Source: Bacteroidales bacterium
GTDB taxonomy: Bacteria; Bacteroidota; Bacteroidia; Bacteroidales; UBA7960
Direction: 5' to 3'
Length of the DNA: 8,631 nucleotides
NCBI GenBank assembly: GCA_007122745.1
Contig: SKTA01000067.1
Span: 1 to 8,631, forward strand
Shown piece after piece: positions 4,128-8,631 of the stretch. The notes beneath the pieces are model-generated. The model was not told the DNA's origin, ran no database searches, and was given only the letters and a program-made list of their open reading frames with translations. How positions within the stretch are numbered: position 1 is the stretch's first letter; the number at the start of each line of letters is the position of its first letter. The translations under genes and the position numbers were made by a program.

Positions 4128-5195
4128 ATGGATACAGATAAACCGGTTGTTATAGGCATCAGTCATGGCGATGTTAACGGGATCAGCTATGAGGTCATCA
4201 TCAAGGCTCTTGCCGATGCCCGAATTCTTGATTTTTTTACACCTGTGGTGTATGGCTCGTCAAAAGTTGCATCCTATTTTAAAAAAACGCTCGGGGTTCA
4301 TGATTTCAATTTTCATGTGATCCGTTCGGCCGATCAGGCTTTGCCGGGGAAAGCAAATTTGCTTAATGTTTTTTCTGATGAGATTAAAATTGAGCTGGGA
4401 CAAAATACAACCATTGCCGGCCAGGCTGCACTGCAGTCGCTCGAATCGGCCACGGATGATCTCGCAAAAGGGCATATTGATGCACTGGTAACAGCACCGA
4501 TCAACAAACAAAACATTCAGAGTAAAGCATTTGATTTTCCGGGTCATACGGAGTATCTTACCCGGAAGTTCGGTGCTGATGATAGCCTGATGCTGATGGT
4601 GAGCAATACAACCCGCATAGGTGTAATTACAGGCCATATCCCGCTCAGAGAGGTGCCCGGGAAGATCACAAAAGTGGAGATCCTCAAAAAAATACGCATC
4701 ATGAATCAATCCCTGCAAAACGACTTTGGGATCAGAAAACCTCGGATTGCGATCCTTGGGTTAAATCCTCATGCTGGTGACAAAGGGGTGATCGGACTTG
4801 AAGAACAGGAGTTGATCATACCGGCCATCCGTGAGGCTTTCGACTGCGGCATGCTTGTTTTTGGACCCTATCCGGCAGATGGTTTTTTTGGCTCATCCGC
4901 TTTCAACAATTTTGACGGCATCCTGACGATGTATCACGACCAGGGCTTAATACCATTCAAAACACTTGCCTTCAAGAGCGGTGTGAATTTTACCGCCGGC
5001 CTTTCTGTAGTTCGGACATCCCCTGCGCATGGTACCGCTTTCGATATTGCCGGTAAAAACATAGCCAGTGCCGATGCTTTTCGTGAAGCCATTTACCTGG
5101 CCATTGATGTGGTAAAAAACAGAAGAATGAATGAAGCGTTGATGGAGAATCCGCTCGGTGTTAAAGATACTTACGACGAAAACAATAACGAATGA
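4128..5195 (+). CDS. pdxA: 4-hydroxythreonine-4-phosphate dehydrogenase PdxA
   Basis: PdxA oxidises 4-phosphohydroxy-L-threonine with NAD(P)+ in the DXP-dependent route to pyridoxal phosphate. The 355 residues contain the conserved PdxA blocks: ISHGDVNGISYEVI (11-24), ALVTAPINK (119-127), DFPGHTEYL (136-144), GVITGHIPL (165-173), GLNPHAGDKG (211-220), MYHDQGLIPFK (268-278) and TSPAHGTAFDIAG (297-309). The divalent-metal histidines are H170, H215 and H270, matching H166/H211/H266 of E. coli, and H140-T141 fits the substrate-binding pair. The first block departs from the usual GDPaGIGPE, in a way I recall from other Bacteroidota. It probably heads an operon with murF-alr 33 nt downstream, whose racemase half needs PLP. 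Confidence 0.96.
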   Translation: MDTDKPVVIGISHGDVNGISYEVIIKALADARILDFFTPVVYGSSKVASYFKKTLGVHDFNFHVIRSADQALPGKANLLNVFSDEIKIELGQNTTIAGQAALQSLESATDDLAKGHIDALVTAPINKQNIQSKAFDFPGHTEYLTRKFGADDSLMLMVSNTTRIGVITGHIPLREVPGKITKVEILKKIRIMNQSLQNDFGIRKPRIAILGLNPHAGDKGVIGLEEQELIIPAIREAFDCGMLVFGPYPADGFFGSSAFNNFDGILTMYHDQGLIPFKTLAFKSGVNFTAGLSVVRTSPAHGTAFDIAGKNIASADAFREAIYLAIDVVKNRRMNEALMENPLGVKDTYDENNNE

Positions 5196-5228
5196 TTCAG
5201 CTTACCCGGGTCGGTTTAACAATGCAAA

Positions 5229-7733
5229 ATGACACTCAATACTGCTTATGCAATCCATGAGGTGATCAGAGCTGTTCGGGGAAAACCGGTTGGTGCCGTT
5301 CCCGGAGAGGCAAGGATAAGATTCCTGTTGCTGGATAGCCGACAACTGATTGCACCAGAACATACCCTGTTTTTTGCCATCAAAACAAAAAAAAATGATG
5401 GCCACCTGTATGTTGATGAGTTGCTTGAAAAGGGGGTGCGCACTTTTATTGTGCAAATTACAAACAAAAGCTGGATCAAAAATTTTCCTGATGCCTGTTT
5501 TATCCTGCATGAGGATCCATTAACTGCATTGCAGATCCTTGCCGGGCATCATCGTAAAAAAAATAATCCGGAAGTTGTTGGTATTACCGGTAGCAATGGA
5601 AAAACCATTGTTAAAGAGTGGTTGCATCAGCTGCTTTATGAAGAAAAACAGATTGTTCGCAGTCCGAAAAGCTATAATTCCCAAATTGGTGTACCCCTTT
5701 CTGTCTGGTTGATTGAACCGCAGCATGAGCTGGGCATTTTCGAAGCAGGTATATCCAGACCCGGAGAAATGAAAAAACTGCAGCAAATACTCGATCCCCG
5801 GGTTGGCATCTTTACCAATATTGGTTCGGCCCATGATGAAGGTTTTTTGTCAACAACACAGAAAATTGAAGAAAAGCTCAGATTGTTTCGCTCCTGCCGC
5901 ATCCTGATTTATTGCCGCGATCAGCAGAAGGTTCATAAGGCTGTTCAGAAATGGCATAAAAAGCACAAGCATGTTCAGCTCTTTACCTGGGGTGCTGACA
6001 GTGATGCCATATTGCATATAATCAACGTTGAAAAAACGGATGACCAAACCTTAATCGCGGCACAGTATCGTGGCCAACGATTCCTGATCTCCATCCCGTT
6101 TCTTGATGATGCATCCATAGAAAATGCTTTGCATTGTCTCGCTTATTTAAAACATTCAGGTTATTCTGATGCAAGAATTATTCCCCGCTTCGGCAAACTG
6201 CAACCTGTGGCCATGCGTTTGGAGATGAAAGAGGGGGTGAATGGCTCTACCGTGATCAACGACAGTTACAACTCAGATCTCCAATCATTGGCAATCGCGC
6301 TTGATTTTCTGGAGAATCAGACACACCATCAAAGAAAAACGCTTATTCTTTCTGACATCATGCAGAGTGGCATCGAGCCCACAATGCTGTATGCCAGAGT
6401 GGCAGACCTTGTCAGGAGCCATAACATTTACCGGTTTATCGGAGTTGGACCGGAAATATCATCTCAGTCACACCTTTTTCCAAAATCTTCCCTGTTTTTT
6501 GAGGACACTGAAGCGTTTGTCAGTGATTTTGATCTGCATACACTGCAAAGGGAAGCGATTTTGCTGAAGGGTGCCCGGGTTTTTGGGTTTGAACGCCTGA
6601 GCAATCTGCTTCAGCAAAAAGATCATCAAACGATACTGGAGATTAACCTTGACGCATTGACACATAATCTGAACGTGTTCCGTTCGATGCTGAAGCCCGG
6701 CACAAAAACCATGTGCATGGTAAAAGCATTCTCATATGGAAGCGGGACGGTTGAAGTGGCGCGCATGTTGCAATTTCACCAGATCGATTACCTGGCTGTT
6801 GCTTATGCTGATGAAGGAAAAACATTGCGAGATGGCGGTGTGGACATGCCCATTGTTGTCATGAATCCGGAGATCCGCACTTTTGACACCCTCTTTGAAT
6901 ACCGGCTGGAGTCCGAAATATATGGATTTCCATTGTTAAAAAAGCTGATCCATGCATTGGACCATGAAAACGGCTCCGAAAAACCTCAAAGCTTTCTTAT
7001 ACACATCAAACTTGATACCGGCATGCATCGTTTGGGGTTTATGCCCAATGATGTCAAACCCCTGATTGACCTTTTGCAGGCCAATCCCCGTATTCGAGTT
7101 GCTTCCGTTTTCTCCCATCTTGCCGCCAGCGAGGATCCTGAACAGGATCCATTTACGCGTGAGCAAATTGAATTTTTTCAGCAACTGTGCGATATCATTC
7201 AGGATGCTTTGAGATATCCCTTTTTCCGCCATATTGTTAATTCTTCAGCCATTTCACGTTTTCCTGAGGCACATTTCGACATGGTGCGGCCAGGCATCGG
7301 ACTTTATGGTGTGAGTGGCGACCCCGCTGTGCAGCAACTGCTGCAGCATGTGAGTACTTTCCGGTCTGTTGTTTCACAGATTAAAACGGTACAAAAGGGG
7401 GCAGGTATTGGCTACGGGCGAAGTACCAGGGCAGAAAAGGAGATGAAACTGGCCATCGTGCCTGTCGGTTATGCCGACGGATTGAACCGCAGGTTGAGTG
7501 ATGGTCGTGGCAAGCTGATGGTTCACGGACAAAAAGTGCCGATAGTTGGCAAGATCAGCATGGATATGTGTGCTGTTGATGTCAGTGATCTGGATGCAAA
7601 GGAGGGGGATGAAGTGATTATTTTCGGAAAAGATTTGCCTGTTTGGGAGATGGCAAAAGATCTGAACACGATCCCCTATGAAGTATTCACCTCTGTATCT
7701 CAGCGTGTCAAGAGGGTTTACTATCAGGAGTGA
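5229..7733 (+). CDS. murF-alr: Bifunctional MurF ligase / alanine racemase
   Basis: This 834-residue cytoplasmic fusion joins two steps of peptidoglycan synthesis. Residues 1 to about 460 are MurF, which adds D-Ala-D-Ala to the UDP-MurNAc-tripeptide: ATP loop GITGSNGKT (118-126), SPKSYNSQIGVPLSVW (145-160), EAGISRPGEM (172-181), TNIGSAHDEGF (196-206), putative carbamylated K216 (EKLRLF), and NDSYNSD (344-350). Residues about 466-834 are a fold-type III PLP alanine racemase: PLP-binding K499 (MVKAFSYGSG), carbamylated-type K594 and R601 (KLDTGMHRLGF), H668, R688 (RPGIGLYG), catalytic Y729 (GIGYGR), M778-D779, and Y817. All expected catalytic residues are present in both halves, so both are probably active. 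The fusion is known in Bacteroidota. An ATG at 5222 is out of frame, so 5229 is the start. The last 26 bp overlap the convergent trpG/pabA gene. Confidence 0.96.
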   Translation: MTLNTAYAIHEVIRAVRGKPVGAVPGEARIRFLLLDSRQLIAPEHTLFFAIKTKKNDGHLYVDELLEKGVRTFIVQITNKSWIKNFPDACFILHEDPLTALQILAGHHRKKNNPEVVGITGSNGKTIVKEWLHQLLYEEKQIVRSPKSYNSQIGVPLSVWLIEPQHELGIFEAGISRPGEMKKLQQILDPRVGIFTNIGSAHDEGFLSTTQKIEEKLRLFRSCRILIYCRDQQKVHKAVQKWHKKHKHVQLFTWGADSDAILHIINVEKTDDQTLIAAQYRGQRFLISIPFLDDASIENALHCLAYLKHSGYSDARIIPRFGKLQPVAMRLEMKEGVNGSTVINDSYNSDLQSLAIALDFLENQTHHQRKTLILSDIMQSGIEPTMLYARVADLVRSHNIYRFIGVGPEISSQSHLFPKSSLFFEDTEAFVSDFDLHTLQREAILLKGARVFGFERLSNLLQQKDHQTILEINLDALTHNLNVFRSMLKPGTKTMCMVKAFSYGSGTVEVARMLQFHQIDYLAVAYADEGKTLRDGGVDMPIVVMNPEIRTFDTLFEYRLESEIYGFPLLKKLIHALDHENGSEKPQSFLIHIKLDTGMHRLGFMPNDVKPLIDLLQANPRIRVASVFSHLAASEDPEQDPFTREQIEFFQQLCDIIQDALRYPFFRHIVNSSAISRFPEAHFDMVRPGIGLYGVSGDPAVQQLLQHVSTFRSVVSQIKTVQKGAGIGYGRSTRAEKEMKLAIVPVGYADGLNRRLSDGRGKLMVHGQKVPIVGKISMDMCAVDVSDLDAKEGDEVIIFGKDLPVWEMAKDLNTIPYEVFTSVSQRVKRVYYQE

Positions 7734-8304
7734 TCTGTATCCAGTTGTTTAGGATTTGTGCCCCGGTAGCTGTCATGATGCTCTCCGGATGGAACTGGAC
7801 CCCGCGAATGTCATATTCTTTGTGCCGTATAGCCATGATCAGGTTTTGTTCGTCGATGGCGGTCACTTTCAGTGATTCAGGCATATAATTCGGATCAATG
7901 ACCCATGAATGATACCGTCCGGTGTCAAATTCTTCCGGACAACCCCGAAAAAGCTGTTCCTCCCGGTCCACAATGCTTGTTTTAATTGCCCGGCCATGCA
8001 ATACCCGGTCAAGGTTAAGCAGCCTCCCCCCGAAAACTTCTCCGATTGCCTGATGTCCCAGACACACACCCAGAATGGGTTTCTCATGGCCATACCGCTC
8101 AATAACCGCACAGGTGATGCCCGCATCTTTCGGCAGTCCCGGTCCGGGCGACAAAATGATCCGGTCAAAAACAGCAACCGAATCAATCGTGATGGCATCA
8201 TTCCGATGCACCGTGAGCGAGAATCCAGCGGGCATTACCGCCTCCACCATGTGAAAAAGGTTGTAGGTAAAAGAGTCGTAATTGTCGATAATGAGGATAT
8301 TCAT
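7708..8304 (-). CDS. Glutamine amidotransferase subunit, TrpG/PabA type
   Basis: This class I glutamine amidotransferase (198 residues, normal length) releases ammonia from glutamine for a chorismate-using partner, either anthranilate synthase (tryptophan) or aminodeoxychorismate synthase (folate). The catalytic triad is C81 in GVCLGHQAIG, and H172 and E174 in VQFHPESI. Also present are ILIIDNYDSFTYNL (3-16), the oxyanion motif SPGPG (52-56) and RYHSWVID (130-137). TrpG and PabA cannot be separated by sequence motifs alone, and no partner subunit is in the window. It starts 8 bp after the stop of a MazF-like toxin gene on the same strand, so the two may share a transcript. Its 3' end overlaps murF-alr by 26 bp tail to tail, with no terminator visible between them. 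Confidence 0.93.
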   Translation of the reverse strand: MNILIIDNYDSFTYNLFHMVEAVMPAGFSLTVHRNDAITIDSVAVFDRIILSPGPGLPKDAGITCAVIERYGHEKPILGVCLGHQAIGEVFGGRLLNLDRVLHGRAIKTSIVDREEQLFRGCPEEFDTGRYHSWVIDPNYMPESLKVTAIDEQNLIMAIRHKEYDIRGVQFHPESIMTATGAQILNNWIQITPDSKPS

Positions 8305-8312
8305 ATTGTGTC

Positions 8313-8631
8313 TTATTCATCAAGGTCAAGAATTATTCTTAAGTTTTGCTTCACTTTTTCGCTAATCTTCCCGGGGACTTCTCCAATTTTCTTCATAAGC
8401 CTTTTGTTATCTATGGCCCTGATTTGGTCTATCATTATATCATAATCTTCGTTGACTTTTGCGGTGTCCTTTACTATGTGCACTCTAAGTATTTGTGAAT
8501 CAGGCTTAACATTGGTTGTTATCGGGCAAATAAGGGTCGAAGGGTGGACTTTATTCAAAAGATCAGTCTGAACAATTAAAACAGGTCTTGTTTTCCCGGC
8601 TTCATCACCAAACCCTGGGTCTGGATTTGCG
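8313..8631 (-). CDS. MazF/PemK-family toxin, C-terminal part (runs off right edge)
   Basis: The last 105 codons of a type II toxin of the MazF/PemK family, ribosome-independent mRNA endonucleases. The frame is open to the window end, so the first few residues (usually a GDIWLV-like strand) are missing here. Visible blocks are NPDPGFGDEAGKTRPVLIVQ, LICPITTNV and a DQIRAIDNKRLMKKIGEVP segment. By family knowledge the Arg in KTRP and the Thr in CPITT match the catalytic R29 and T52 of E. coli MazF, and DQIRAI matches DQVKSI. A start at the internal TTG near 8558 would remove the catalytic arginine and is rejected. The antitoxin gene would be expected just upstream, beyond 8631. The stop lies 8 bp before the TrpG/PabA start. 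Confidence 0.92.
   Translation of the reverse strand, partial: ANPDPGFGDEAGKTRPVLIVQTDLLNKVHPSTLICPITTNVKPDSQILRVHIVKDTAKVNEDYDIMIDQIRAIDNKRLMKKIGEVPGKISEKVKQNLRIILDLDE

Noticed and set aside
8313..8558. Complete 81-residue protein starting at TTG
   Set aside because: The frame stays open to the window edge and the upstream part carries the conserved GKTRPVLIV motif of MazF/PemK toxins, so the short form is a truncation.

Overview
The window looks like chromosomal DNA of a Bacteroidota bacterium, most likely a Bacteroidales or related environmental lineage. The evidence is the Bacteroidota-type promoter box TAnnTTTGC at five places, an Oar-like TonB-dependent receptor with a carboxypeptidase-regulatory-like N-terminal domain, a fused murF-alr gene, the greA-HIT gene pair, and the absence of obvious Shine-Dalgarno sequences. 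Coding GC looks moderate and the spacers are AT-rich.

Layout. The left edge (1-673, minus) is the N-terminal third or less of a TonB-dependent outer-membrane receptor. A 271-bp spacer follows, with a candidate promoter, an operator-like inverted repeat and a hairpin. Next is a minus-strand lipoprotein (945-1376) that looks like a Rieske-fold protein without its iron-sulfur ligands. The 332-bp spacer 1377-1708 holds a REP-like imperfect palindrome and a pair of 24-bp direct repeats that end next to the promoter of a small membrane-anchored protein of unknown function (1709-2224). A 298-bp spacer then carries a promoter and three successive hairpins ahead of greA (2523-2996), followed by a HIT-family protein (3025-3423). 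ruvC (3420-3986, minus) converges on the HIT gene so that the two stop codons overlap. From a divergent AT-rich spacer, pdxA (4128-5195) and murF-alr (5229-7733) run rightward as a probable operon. At the right edge a MazF/PemK-type toxin (C-terminal part) and a glutamine amidotransferase (TrpG/PabA) run leftward, 8 bp apart, and the latter overlaps the end of murF-alr by 26 bp.

Functions. Most genes are housekeeping: transcript-cleavage factor GreA, Holliday-junction resolvase RuvC, pyridoxal-phosphate synthesis (PdxA), peptidoglycan precursor synthesis (MurF plus alanine racemase), and chorismate-derived aromatic or folate synthesis (TrpG/PabA). PdxA helps make PLP, and the alanine racemase half of the next gene is a PLP enzyme that supplies D-Ala for the D-Ala-D-Ala used by the MurF half, so these two neighbours are metabolically linked.

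The most unusual part is the greA leader (about 2265-2522). Every other promoter in the window lies within about 70 nt of its start codon, but the only good promoter box for greA lies about 260 nt upstream. Between them are two convincing intrinsic-terminator-like hairpins and a nested stem structure, which suggests an attenuated leader or a small RNA. No CRISPR array, tRNA, rRNA or insertion sequence was recognised.
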